Assembly: GCA_003491925.1 (NCBI GenBank)
Contig: DNAU01000357.1
Coordinates: 1-12,301, forward strand
DNA: 12,301 bases
Origin: Chloroflexota bacterium
GTDB lineage: Bacteria > Chloroflexota > Dormibacteria > Aeolococcales > Aeolococcaceae
Reading direction: 5' to 3'
Positions 1-6,117 of this stretch are shown in pieces (the first letter of the stretch is position 1; each line of letters starts with the position of its first letter). A program made the translations under genes and the position numbers. Below the pieces are notes generated by a model that did not search any database, was not told the DNA's origin, and saw only the letters and a list, made by a program, of their open reading frames with translations.

Positions 1-785
1 TTCTCGACGCCCTCCTCGAGGATGATGCGCAGGCCCTCCTGCATCGCGTACATCACGCTGACCGGCGGGGTCGTGTAGGTCTGGTTGCGCTCCTGGAACT
101 TCTTCTCGCGCGCGAAATCGAAGTACCAGCGGGGCAGCTTGGCCTTCTCGGCGGCCGCGTAAGCGTCCTTCGAGACCGCGATCATGGCCAGCCCAGGAGG
201 CGCCATCCATCCCTTCTGCGAGCCGCAGACGACCACGTCCAGGCCGAGGGCGTCCGTCTCCAGCGGCAGGCAGCTCGCGCCGCTCACCGAGTCCACCGCG
301 ATCAGCTTGCCGCGGCCCTTGACCACGGCCGCGATCGCCGGCATGTCGTTGGTCACCCCGGTCGAGGTCTCGTTGTGGGTGACGAAGACCTTCTCGATGG
401 TCGGGTTCTCGGCTAGGAGCCGCTCCACGTCCTCGGGGTCGATGGCCTCTCCCTCGGGCATCTTGAGCCGGACCGCGTCGACGCCATAGGCGACCGCGAT
501 GTCGGTCCAGCGGTCACCGAACGAGCCGACCGAGCAGAACAGCGCCTTCTCGCCCGGGCTCAGCAGGTTGGCGACCGCGGCCTCGAGCCCCCCCGTCCCG
601 CTCGACGGGTAGAGGAGCACGTCGTTGCGCGTGCGCAGCACCTCCTGGATGCCGGAACAGACGTCGGACATCAGTGCCGCGAACTCGGGACCCCGATGGT
701 TAATCATCGGCCGCGACTGGGAGCGCACCACGCGCTCGGGGAGTGGGGTCGGACCGGGTACGCGAAGCTGCTGCTCGAGGGCCAT
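1..785 (-). CDS. Class V aminotransferase, serine/alanine-glyoxylate type (partial, C-terminus beyond left edge)
   Basis: PLP-dependent transaminase of the alanine--glyoxylate / serine--pyruvate aminotransferase family, a cytosolic enzyme moving amino groups between Ser or Ala and glyoxylate or pyruvate. The visible 261 residues start MALEQQLRVPGPTPLPERVV. They contain the phosphate-binding SSGTGGLEA (about 61-69), HNETSTGV (137-144), the PLP-nitrogen Asp in VDSVSGA (D165) and the Schiff-base Lys in CGSQKGWM (K191). Family members are usually 350-390 residues, so about 100-130 C-terminal residues lie outside the window. The ATG is supported by GAGGAG (790-795) four bases upstream. In several phyla this family sits next to serA and serves serine synthesis; whether that holds here is beyond the edge. 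Exact substrate pair is not decided by the sequence. Confidence 0.93.
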   Translation of the reverse strand, partial: MALEQQLRVPGPTPLPERVVRSQSRPMINHRGPEFAALMSDVCSGIQEVLRTRNDVLLYPSSGTGGLEAAVANLLSPGEKALFCSVGSFGDRWTDIAVAYGVDAVRLKMPEGEAIDPEDVERLLAENPTIEKVFVTHNETSTGVTNDMPAIAAVVKGRGKLIAVDSVSGASCLPLETDALGLDVVVCGSQKGWMAPPGLAMIAVSKDAYAAAEKAKLPRWYFDFAREKKFQERNQTYTTPPVSVMYAMQEGLRIILEEGVE

Positions 786-821
786 GACACTCCTCGCACG
801 GAAGGGCGGGCGTTGCGCGGA

Positions 822-851
822 AGTGTAACAACCGGGGTTTGGTCCCCTGAA
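822..851 (-). promoter_or_regulatory. Promoter of the aminotransferase gene (extended -10)
   Basis: On the minus strand TACACT (827-822) is preceded by TGT (TGn), an extended -10. A weak -35, TTCAGG (851-846), lies 18 bases upstream. A small inverted repeat, GGGG-N6-CCCC (834-847), lies in the spacer and could be an operator. The predicted start near 815 leaves a leader of about 30 bases containing the Shine-Dalgarno. The same TGnTACACT form occurs before rpsF. Confidence 0.5.
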
Positions 852-906
852 GAGCCGTATGCCACCGACGCAGCCGGGTAACTGGAGGGTGGCCGAAGCC
901 ATGGAG

Positions 907-928
907 CCGGGCTCGGGATCGAGCCCGG
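907..928 (-). terminator. Hairpin directly after the amidase stop codon
   Basis: Perfect 8-bp stem (CCGGGCTC at 907-914 with GAGCCCGG at 921-928) and 6-base loop, starting one base past the amidase TGA. No T-run follows on the minus strand, so it may act as a weak or T-less terminator or only as a 3'-end stabiliser. Confidence 0.5.
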
Positions 929-2140
929 TCAGAGCGGCAGATCGTCCAGGGGCGCGCCGCGGGCAGGTTGAGGGGCGGTCCGCGCCGGGCGGACGGGACG
1001 GCCGCGCACCTCGATGCCGGGCGGCGGCGGAGCGTCGAACGGCGCCCTGCCGGGGGTGTGCTCCGGCCGTCCCCAGGGCACCAGGCCCTCCGGGAAGAGC
1101 TCGTACGCCGGGGGTGGCGGGCCGCCGTCCCCGGGGTGGGCGCCGGTGGCCCGCCGCCTGGTCAGGCGGCGCCGGCGGCGAAGCACCCAATGGTGGATCC
1201 CGGAACCCCGGAAGGACGCGCCGGCGCGGGTCAGGCCGCTGCCGGCCAGGTCGAGGAGCCTCCGGCGATGGCGGATGGCCAGCAGCATCACCGCGATCAG
1301 CAGCAGCCAGCCGAGGACCTGAAGCGCCGCGGGTGGGCCGCCGCCGGTCGCCCCGGGTGCCGCGGGTGCCGCGATGCGAGCCTGACCGCCCATCTCGGTG
1401 GACGCGCGACTCGAGGGTAGGACCGCCAGCGGGCCGCTGGCGGGGAGCAGCTTGGCCGGCGTCGCGGCCCGCACCGAGCTGAGCCGCTGCAGGATCCCGG
1501 GGAGGTAAGCCTCGATCCCGTTCTTCAGCGCCTGGGCCAGCCCCTGCCGGAAGCTGCTCTGGGTGAGCAGCGCGGCGTCGTGGGGGTTGGTGATGAAGAG
1601 GCTCTCGACGGTCGCCACCGGCATGGTGGGCGTGAGCCACCAGTCGGGGCGGAGCACGATCCCCCCGTCGTCGTCGCCGTACGGCTTGATGTATTTGGTG
1701 ACCGCCTGGCTGATCGCGTTGGCGAAGGGGATGTCGCGCGCGTAGGGGTAGAGGACCACCGAGCCGTTGGGGGTGGGGGTGGTCCAGGCGTTGAAGTAGA
1801 TGGGCAGGAAGACGTCGGCGTGGGAGGCGTTGGCGATCTCCGCGCGGTCGGCGATGCTGACGGTGGCGTCGGTGGTCCTGGTCAGCACCACCGTCACCCC
1901 GTCGGCGCGCAGCAGGGCGGCCAGCCGGTCGGAGATGTCGAGGGTGAGGTTCTTCTCGATCAGGCCGTCCAGGCCGATCGCGCCCGGGTCGCTCCCGCCG
2001 TGCCCGGGGTCGATGCAGACGACGTAGGGCGGGGGGATCGTCGCCGCGCCGACGGCAGGCGACGACAGCGCTGGAGCGACCGTCAGCAGGACGGCGGCCG
2101 GGGCGCTGGCAAGGACGTAGAGAAGACGTGCCCGGCGCAT
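929..2140 (-). CDS. N-acetylmuramoyl-L-alanine amidase family (amidase_3), membrane-anchored, one zinc ligand replaced
   Basis: Of 403 residues, about 1-33 form a signal peptide (basic start, hydrophobic core, AxA-like end), and 39-213 an amidase_3 domain. Family members cleave the amide between MurNAc and L-Ala in peptidoglycan, using a zinc held by His, Glu and His plus a catalytic Glu. Visible here are H47 in IDPGHGGSDPG, E62 in LIEKNLTL and the catalytic-position E179 in TVESLFITNPHD. The motif normally reading SIHaNa is PIYFNA, so the second His is Y115. H107 (NASHADVF) is close by and might or might not compensate. After the domain come a Ala/Pro-rich linker, one membrane helix (about 272-290), the basic RHRRR stop-transfer and a roughly 110-residue Arg/Pro-rich tail, probably cytoplasmic. 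It could be a normal amidase using another ligand, or a non-catalytic peptidoglycan binder or activator. Transcribed alone, apparently from its own promoter. Confidence 0.88.
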   Translation of the reverse strand: MRRARLLYVLASAPAAVLLTVAPALSSPAVGAATIPPPYVVCIDPGHGGSDPGAIGLDGLIEKNLTLDISDRLAALLRADGVTVVLTRTTDATVSIADRAEIANASHADVFLPIYFNAWTTPTPNGSVVLYPYARDIPFANAISQAVTKYIKPYGDDDGGIVLRPDWWLTPTMPVATVESLFITNPHDAALLTQSSFRQGLAQALKNGIEAYLPGILQRLSSVRAATPAKLLPASGPLAVLPSSRASTEMGGQARIAAPAAPGATGGGPPAALQVLGWLLLIAVMLLAIRHRRRLLDLAGSGLTRAGASFRGSGIHHWVLRRRRRLTRRRATGAHPGDGGPPPPAYELFPEGLVPWGRPEHTPGRAPFDAPPPPGIEVRGRPVRPARTAPQPARGAPLDDLPL

Positions 2141-2160
2141 CGGTGCGAAACCTTGGCCGG

Positions 2161-2166
2161 AGTATA
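2161..2166 (-). promoter_or_regulatory. -10 element before the amidase gene
   Basis: TATACT on the minus strand, 20 bases before the ATG at 2140. No good -35 is seen at 16-18 bases. Transcription would start near 2154, leaving a leader of about 14 bases with only AAGG (2154-2151) as a weak Shine-Dalgarno. Confidence 0.45.
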
Positions 2167-2276
2167 GGGCAGCTCCGCCGCACGTGACGACGGAGCGTCC
2201 CCTCTCCGCTCCGCCGTCCCCCGCCGCCGGAGTCCCCGTGCGCCGACCCGCGGCGTGGCGCGCTAAGCTGGCCCGC

Positions 2277-2298
2277 GCCCGGCGGTGCTGTGCCGGGC
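2277..2298 (-). terminator. Hairpin after the rpsF-ssb-rpsR operon
   Basis: Perfect 7-bp stem GCCCGGC (2277-2283) / GCCGGGC (2292-2298), 8-base loop, about 50 bases past the rpsR stop. It overlaps the degenerate outermost copy of the 25-bp repeat. A second hairpin (GGCGCG 2257-2262 / CGCGCC 2274-2279) overlaps it and cannot form at the same time. No T-run, so termination is inferred. Confidence 0.4.
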
Positions 2299-2367
2299 TG
2301 ACGCAGGTCGGCGCTGTGCCGGCTAGCGCGGGTCGGCGCTGCGCCGGTCAGCGCAGGTCGGCGCTGT
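2279..2367. repeat. 25-bp tandem array continuing from the rpsR 3' end
   Basis: Copies start at 2303, 2328 and 2353 on the plus strand, with core GGTCGGCGCTG. Copies 1 and 2 agree at 21 of 25 bases. The first 15 bases of copy 3 are identical to copy 1 and lie inside rpsR, encoding its end (SADLR and stop). A degenerate copy lies at about 2279-2302. The period is not a multiple of three, which fits a duplication outside the reading frame. The array fills much of the 207-base gap between rpsR and the amidase gene; the rest (2168-2256) shows nothing recognisable. Confidence 0.8.
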
Positions 2368-2578
2368 AGGGCAGCAGGGCGATGTGGCGGGCGCGCTTGA
2401 GGGCGACGGTCAGCCGCCGCTGGTGGCGGGAGCAGACCCCGGTCATCCGGCGCGGCAGGATCTTGCCCCGATCGGAGAGGTAGCGGCGCAGCCGGGCCAC
2501 CTCCTTGTAATCGATGACGTCCTGGTGCTCCAGGCAGAAGCTGCACACCTTGCGGCGGCGGCGGTCGAAATCAGGCAT
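2348..2578 (-). CDS. rpsR: 30S ribosomal protein S18 (zinc-motif, C+ type)
   Basis: S18 binds the small-subunit platform as a partner of S6. The 76 residues match the family length and contain the hallmark RRRKVCSFC (C12, C15), [22 protein letters not shown] (C49, H52) and a basic helix. The Cys/His set is the zinc-binding C+ version. Last gene of the rpsF-ssb-rpsR operon, 14 bases after ssb; GAGG overlapping the ssb stop is a distant ribosome binding site, so expression may depend on coupling with ssb. In many bacteria rplI follows here; it does not in this window. Its last codons are the seed of the adjacent tandem repeat. Confidence 0.97.
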   Translation of the reverse strand: MPDFDRRRRKVCSFCLEHQDVIDYKEVARLRRYLSDRGKILPRRMTGVCSRHQRRLTVALKRARHIALLPYSADLR

Positions 2579-2592
2579 GGATCGCTCGAACC

Positions 2593-3042
2593 TCAGAAGG
2601 GGATGTCGTCGGGGTCGATGTCGCCGCCCGCCTCGGGGGCGGCGGCGGTTGCCGCGTGAGTCGGCGCGCCCTCAGCCGGGGCACCCCCATCCTGGCGGCT
2701 GTCGAGGAACTGGACGTCGTTGGCGTTGACCTCGGTGCGGTAGCGCTTCTGGCCGGACTGGGCGTCGTCCCAGGATCGGGTCTGCATCCGTCCCTCCACG
2801 TAGACCAGGCGGCCCTTCTGGAGGTACTGGCTGCAGAGCTCGGCGAGCTTGCGGTTGCCCTGGTTCCAGACCACGACGTCGTGGTAGTCGGTGAACTCCC
2901 GCCGCTCGCCGCTCGGGTCGGTCCCGTAGCGGTTGGTGGCGAGGGCGAGGTTGCAGACCGCGGTGCCGCTCGGCGTGTAGCGCAGCTCCGGGTCGCGGGT
3001 GAGCCTTCCGATCAGCATGACCCTGTTGAGGGAACCGGCCAT
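2593..3042 (-). CDS. ssb: Single-stranded DNA-binding protein
   Basis: Binds single-stranded DNA in replication, repair and recombination. An OB fold covers residues 1-112: [21 protein letters not shown], the YHDVVVWN strand, [18 protein letters not shown] and [14 protein letters not shown] short Gly/Ala/Pro linker leads to the acidic protein-docking tip DPDDIPF at the very C-terminus. At 149 residues it is of normal length. It starts two bases after the rpsF stop, and its ribosome binding site is made of the rpsF terminal Glu codons, so translation is probably coupled to S6. Confidence 0.97.
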   Translation of the reverse strand: MAGSLNRVMLIGRLTRDPELRYTPSGTAVCNLALATNRYGTDPSGERREFTDYHDVVVWNQGNRKLAELCSQYLQKGRLVYVEGRMQTRSWDDAQSGQKRYRTEVNANDVQFLDSRQDGGAPAEGAPTHAATAAAPEAGGDIDPDDIPF

Positions 3043-3044
3043 GG

Positions 3045-3485
3045 CTACTCCTCCTCCTCGGCGATCTCAGCCTCGGGTATGTCCTCGTCCTCGTCGGGCG
3101 CCTCCTCGTCCCCGGCCGGGCCACTCTCGGCCACGGCTGACGGCCCGGCCTCGGCTGCGGCCTCCCCACCCTCGCCGTCCTCGATGAGCGGCAGTGTCTC
3201 GTCGCGGCGGACCAGGAGATGGCGGAAGACGGTGTCGTGGATCTGCAGCGCCCGCTCCAGGTCGGCGACGCGAGTGCCGTCGAGCTGGATCAGGGTGATC
3301 ACGTAGTGGCCGTCGCGGAGCCGGTCGACCTCGTAGGCGAGCCGTCGCTTGCCCCACATGGTCGTCTTGCCGACCGTCCCCCCCAGACCGCGGATCAGGG
3401 TGTCAACCGACTCGGTGGCGGTCCGGAGCGCTTCGTCGTCGAGGTCGGGCCGGACGATGTACATGAGCTCGTAGTCGCGCACCAC
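3045..3485 (-). CDS. rpsF: 30S ribosomal protein S6 with acidic C-terminal tail
   Basis: S6 binds S18 and the central domain of 16S rRNA. Residues 3-100 are the S6 fold: RDYELMYIVRPDLDDE, GGTVGKTTMWGKRRLAYEV, DGHYVITLIQ and VFRHLLVRRDE. Residues 102-146 form an Ala/Glu/Asp-rich tail ending EEEE, longer than in most S6 proteins. The start was set at GTG 3485 (VVRDYEL) because AAAGGAGGTG (3500-3491) lies seven bases upstream. GTG 3482 is an equal alternative that would give the usual N-terminus. An in-frame ATG at 3554 adds 23 basic residues but would place the whole Shine-Dalgarno inside the coding region, so it was not chosen. First gene of rpsF-ssb-rpsR. Confidence 0.95.
   Translation of the reverse strand: MVRDYELMYIVRPDLDDEALRTATESVDTLIRGLGGTVGKTTMWGKRRLAYEVDRLRDGHYVITLIQLDGTRVADLERALQIHDTVFRHLLVRRDETLPLIEDGEGGEAAAEAGPSAVAESGPAGDEEAPDEDEDIPEAEIAEEEE
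3048..3059 (-). promoter_or_regulatory. ssb ribosome binding site made of the rpsF Glu codons
   Basis: The last four rpsF codons are all GAG, giving a GGAGGAG-type Shine-Dalgarno that ends five bases before the ssb ATG. One 12-base stretch therefore serves as S6 coding sequence and ssb translation signal. Confidence 0.75.
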
Positions 3486-3490
3486 GCGCG

Positions 3491-3500
3491 CACCTCCTTT
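3491..3500 (-). promoter_or_regulatory. Strong rpsF Shine-Dalgarno that decides the start
   Basis: AAAGGAGGTG on the minus strand is a near-complete anti-16S match, 5 bases (full tract) before GTG 3485 and 8 before GTG 3482. Its 5' half is part of the leader stem at 3497-3504, so it can be partly sequestered. Confidence 0.85.
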
Positions 3501-3586
3501 CCTGTGGGCTGAACGGCGCCCGGCGGTGGTTCGGTTCGCCGCCGAGGTGGCCAAGGCGGTGACGCCGGACGCAGGAAAGCTGCGGA
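3497..3586 (-). ncRNA. Structured rpsF leader, candidate S6:S18 autoregulatory element
   Basis: On the minus strand CTTTCCTG (3579-3572) can pair perfectly over 8 bp with CAGGAAAG (3504-3497), the second strand running into the Shine-Dalgarno. Enclosed is a hairpin with 6-bp stem CGGCGG (3544-3539) / CCGCCG (3526-3521) and a 12-base loop containing ACCGA. Known rpsF leaders in many bacteria carry an element bound by the S6:S18 complex with a conserved CCG. Position and CCG fit that class, but I could not test the match to its covariance model. Confidence 0.45.
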
Positions 3587-3592
3587 AGAGAG

Positions 3593-3624
3593 AGTGTAGC
3601 AGCGGGCCCCGAGGGCGCGGTCAA
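3593..3624 (-). promoter_or_regulatory. Promoter of rpsF-ssb-rpsR
   Basis: TTGACC (3624-3619) and an extended -10 TGC-TACACT (3601-3593), 20 bases between the hexamers. The spacer is long, but the TGn extension can offset that. Start predicted near 3586, just upstream of the leader fold. It lies in the gap after the aminopeptidase gene. Confidence 0.55.
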
Positions 3625-3648
3625 GGCGCCGCGGAGGGGTCGACCATC

Positions 3649-5274
3649 TCAGCCGAGGGGGTGGCGGAGCTGGGTGTCCTGGTCGCGCAGCCCCGCCATC
3701 CACCGCTCGATGGCGTCGGGATCGCTGGGCAGCGCCCCGCTCAGCACCCGGCAGCCGTCCTCGGTCACCAGGACGTCGTCCTCGATCCGAATCCCGATCC
3801 CCCGCAGCGGCTTCGGGACGGTGAGGTCGTCGGGCTGGAAGTAGAGGCCGGGCTCGACGGTGAGCACGTGGCCGGGACGGAGCGTGCCCCCCCGGTACTC
3901 CTGCTCGCGGGCGTGGGCGCAGTCGTGGACGTCGAGGCCGAGCATGTGGGAGGTGCCGTGCAGGGTGTAGCGGCGGTGGAGCTGCCGGTCCTCGGCGAGC
4001 GCCGCCTCGGCGCCGGTGGTCAGGATGCCCATCTTCTCCAACCCCTCCGCGAGCACGCGCATCGCGGCCCGGTGGGGATCGAGGAAGCCCGCTCCGGGTC
4101 TTACCGCGGCGATCCCCGCCCGCTGGGCCCGGAGGACCAGCTCGTAGAGGCGGCGCTGATCGGCGGTGAAGCGTCCCGACACCGGCAGCGTCCGGGTGAC
4201 GTCGGCGGTGTACAGCTCGTCGCTCTCGACCCCGGCGTCGAGCAGGAGGAGGTCCCCGCTCCTCACCGCCCCGTCGTTTCTGCTCCAATGCAGGAACGTC
4301 GCGTGGGCCCCGCTGGCGGCGATCGTCTCGTAGCCGACGTCGTTGCCCTCGACCCGGGCGCGGAGGTTGAAGACGCCCTCCACCACCCGCTCCCCCTGCT
4401 CCATGGCCTCGGGGAGGGCGCGCACCACGTCCTCGAAGCCGCGGACCGTCGCCGCCACCGCCCGCTCCAGCATCCGGATCTCGTGGTCGTCCTTGACCAG
4501 GCGCAGCTCGCTCAGCTCCCGGGCCAGCCTCGTCTCCTCCCCGGGGTCCTCAGGACCGGCGACCAGCGCGTCCACCGCCGGGTCGAGCCCGCGCAGCATC
4601 AGCACCGGGCCGTCGAGCCCACGCACCGCCTCGCCCAGACCGTCGAGCGGGGCGCAGTCGACGCCGAGCAGGTAGGCCGTCTCCCCCACGCCGCGCCGAG
4701 GGCCGACCCACAGCTCCCCGGTGCTCGCGTTGGTGAAGAAGGCGGGCGTGGAGCGGTCGGAGCGCGGCTCGAGGTACAGGGTCGGGTCGTGGCCCTCACC
4801 GGCGGCGCGGAGCAGGAGGACGCCACCGGGCTCGGTGTGGCCGGTCAGCCAGTAGTGGTCACTGCCGGGCCGGAAGCGGTAGTCGTCGTCGTTGGACCTC
4901 ACCTTCGGGACGCCGCTCGGGATCAGCAGGTGCACGCCGGGGAAGAGGGCGGCGAGGGCCGCGCGCCGCTCCCGGTAGCGGGTGGCCGCCGGATGGGGGC
5001 GCTCCGGGAAGGTGCTGGTCGGAGCCCAGTCCCGGGACATCAGCTCGACCAGCGCCGGGGGGGTGCGCGGGTCGTGGGTGCGGGAGCCCTCACCGGCCGG
5101 CGCGACAGCTCCGGAGGCCTCCCCGGTCGCGCTGGTCGTCGGGAGCTCGGAGCTCGAGGGTGCGGCGGTCGCCTGGAGCTCGGGTGTCTGGGTCGCGGCG
5201 GTCATCGGGAGCTCTGATCTCGGGGGCGCAGCGGCGGCCTCGTCGCCTCGCTCGTCGTGCTGCGACTGGTCCAT
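3649..5274 (-). CDS. pepP: Xaa-Pro aminopeptidase (M24B, aminopeptidase P)
   Basis: Removes N-terminal residues ahead of proline using two metal ions. Numbering from ATG 5274 (541 residues): 1-80 is a Ser/Ala/Pro/Thr-rich region; about 90-245 is the AMP_N domain (RYRERRAALAALFPG, RFRPGSDHYWLTG); 255-520 is the M24 pita-bread domain. All five metal ligands are present: D346 (LLDAG), D358 (TADVTRT), H443 (GTSHMLGLDVHD), E474 (TVEPGLY) and E498 (IRIEDD). The family is usually about 430-450 residues, so the N-terminal extension is unusual; it holds an imperfect 22-residue repeat beginning SELP. An in-frame TTG at 5352 would add 26 residues; ATG 5274 is preferred because TACGCT sits six bases upstream as a leaderless-type promoter. 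The true start could also be further inside. Single gene. Confidence 0.93.
   Translation of the reverse strand: MDQSQHDERGDEAAAAPPRSELPMTAATQTPELQATAAPSSSELPTTSATGEASGAVAPAGEGSRTHDPRTPPALVELMSRDWAPTSTFPERPHPAATRYRERRAALAALFPGVHLLIPSGVPKVRSNDDDYRFRPGSDHYWLTGHTEPGGVLLLRAAGEGHDPTLYLEPRSDRSTPAFFTNASTGELWVGPRRGVGETAYLLGVDCAPLDGLGEAVRGLDGPVLMLRGLDPAVDALVAGPEDPGEETRLARELSELRLVKDDHEIRMLERAVAATVRGFEDVVRALPEAMEQGERVVEGVFNLRARVEGNDVGYETIAASGAHATFLHWSRNDGAVRSGDLLLLDAGVESDELYTADVTRTLPVSGRFTADQRRLYELVLRAQRAGIAAVRPGAGFLDPHRAAMRVLAEGLEKMGILTTGAEAALAEDRQLHRRYTLHGTSHMLGLDVHDCAHAREQEYRGGTLRPGHVLTVEPGLYFQPDDLTVPKPLRGIGIRIEDDVLVTEDGCRVLSGALPSDPDAIERWMAGLRDQDTQLRHPLG
5140..5240. repeat. Imperfect 66-bp repeat in the aminopeptidase 5' region
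   Basis: Two copies share GGGAGCTC at 5141-5148 and 5207-5214 with similar flanks, a spacing of 66 bases (22 codons). They encode SELPMTAATQ... and SELPTTSATG.... The period keeps the reading frame, so this looks like a coding duplication within a disordered segment. Confidence 0.55.
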
Positions 5275-5280
5275 CCCCGA

Positions 5281-5286
5281 AGCGTA
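5281..5286 (-). promoter_or_regulatory. Leaderless-type -10 before the aminopeptidase gene
   Basis: TACGCT on the minus strand followed by TCGGGG and the ATG at 5274. Transcription would begin at or next to the A of the start codon. There is no Shine-Dalgarno and no clear -35. Confidence 0.4.
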
Positions 5287-5406
5287 CCCGGAGGCCGGGG
5301 AGGGATGGGCGCGGCGGCCACCGGTAACGGAAGCAGTGCATTTGAGCCACAAGCGGCTGATGCCGCTATCCCGTCAAAGTTGCCGGCCTCAGACTTCACC
5401 GCGCCA

Positions 5407-5739
5407 ATGAGCCCACACTTCGACGCCACCCACTGCCGTCTCTGTCATCGCGGACCGGCCGCGATGGCCACCATCCACCAGCACCGCGGACGCGGGCTGA
5501 AGCCAAGCCACATGGTCCTGCGCGGGCCGCTCTGCCGGGAGTGCGGGCTGGTCGCCTGGCGGCGGATGACCCTCGAGACCGCGCTGCTCGGCTGGTGGGG
5601 GCTCCCCTCGGTGGCGGTCACGCCGGTCGCCCTCGGGCTCAACTCGATCGTCCTGGTGAGGCTGCTCCGCACCCCCGCCGCCCCCGCCGTCGCGGTCTTC
5701 CCCGTGACCTGGGTGCAGCCGGTCTCCGACACGGTCTGA
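5407..5739 (+). CDS. Small protein with CxxC/CxxC zinc-ribbon motif and hydrophobic segment
   Basis: A 110-residue protein with C10-x2-C13 (HCRLC) and C43-x2-C46 (GPLCRECG), a likely zinc ribbon, followed by WRRMTLETALLGWWG and a hydrophobic stretch at about 57-86 that could span the membrane or be a re-entrant helix. The layout RGPLCRECGL...MT.ETALLGWWG resembles a family of uncharacterised actinobacterial proteins I remember but cannot name. Function unknown. The ATG at 5407 was chosen because it directly precedes the first CxxC region; no Shine-Dalgarno is visible and no clear -10 sits upstream. The gap 5275-5406 separates it from the divergent aminopeptidase gene and holds a hairpin AGCGGC-TGAT-GCCGCT (5352-5367) of unknown role. 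Confidence 0.7.
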   Translation: MSPHFDATHCRLCHRGPAAMATIHQHRGRGLKPSHMVLRGPLCRECGLVAWRRMTLETALLGWWGLPSVAVTPVALGLNSIVLVRLLRTPAAPAVAVFPVTWVQPVSDTV

Positions 5740-5766
5740 CCCCGAGCGGGGGGTGCCGGCCGGCGC

Positions 5767-5772
5767 TATGCT
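5767..5772 (+). promoter_or_regulatory. Leaderless-type -10 before the two-helix membrane protein
   Basis: TATGCT ends nine bases before the ATG at 5782, so transcription would start within about 1-3 bases of the start codon. No Shine-Dalgarno is present and the -35 region is not recognisable. Confidence 0.45.
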
Positions 5773-5781
5773 TCGGCAGCG

Positions 5782-6036
5782 ATGTACGCTCCTCCGTCTC
5801 CGTCGCCGCTGAGGTTCGCGGTCGCGGTGGTCGCCTGGCTAGTCGCGATGGCGATGCTGCTGCTTGGCGGCATCGTCAAAGGGACCGGTCAGGCGGTGCT
5901 GACCGTTCTCGCCATCGTCCTGCTGGTGCTCGCGGTTGCCTATGTGGGCCTCCAGGTCTGGTTTCTCTCCCGGGCCCAGAAGAGCCCGGGGCCGGCCGCC
6001 GCCGAGCCCGACCGGGAGGCGCACCGGCCTCGCTGA
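5782..6036 (+). CDS. Small two-helix membrane protein, unknown function
   Basis: 84 residues: short Pro/Ser start, membrane helix about 10-31, a short loop (VKGTGQ), second helix about 37-62, then a polar Pro/Glu/Arg tail. No catalytic motif or recognised family. It follows the CxxC protein by 42 bases but seems to have its own promoter. The coding frame has the strong third-position GC bias of its neighbours, which supports it as a real gene. Confidence 0.65.
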   Translation: MYAPPSPSPLRFAVAVVAWLVAMAMLLLGGIVKGTGQAVLTVLAIVLLVLAVAYVGLQVWFLSRAQKSPGPAAAEPDREAHRPR

Positions 6037-6081
6037 GCCGGTCCCGGCGACCTGCGGCTGACCGCCGGTCCGGTCTCGCGA

Positions 6082-6096
6082 CCTGGCGTGGCCAGG
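6082..6096 (+). terminator. Hairpin between the membrane-protein gene and the DGPF gene
   Basis: Perfect 6-bp stem CCTGGC / GCCAGG with 3-base loop GTG, 45 bases past the stop of the membrane-protein gene. No T-run; flanked by two GGTCCGG copies. Transcription end is inferred. Confidence 0.35.
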
Positions 6097-6117
6097 ATCG
6101 GTCCGGCCGGGGACGCT

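Noticed and set aside
3486..3554. ATG 3554 as the rpsF start
   Set aside because: It would put a near-perfect Shine-Dalgarno inside the gene and add 23 residues not found in S6; no ribosome binding site precedes it.
3526..5217. 563-codon open frame on the plus strand opposite the aminopeptidase gene
   Set aside because: Antisense shadow caused by GC-biased third positions. The minus strand encodes a complete M24B enzyme with all metal ligands, and the plus product has no recognisable domain.
5342..5372. TTGAGC-N19-TATCCC promoter for the CxxC gene
   Set aside because: Spacing is long, hexamers are weak and a hairpin fills the spacer; not strong enough to list.
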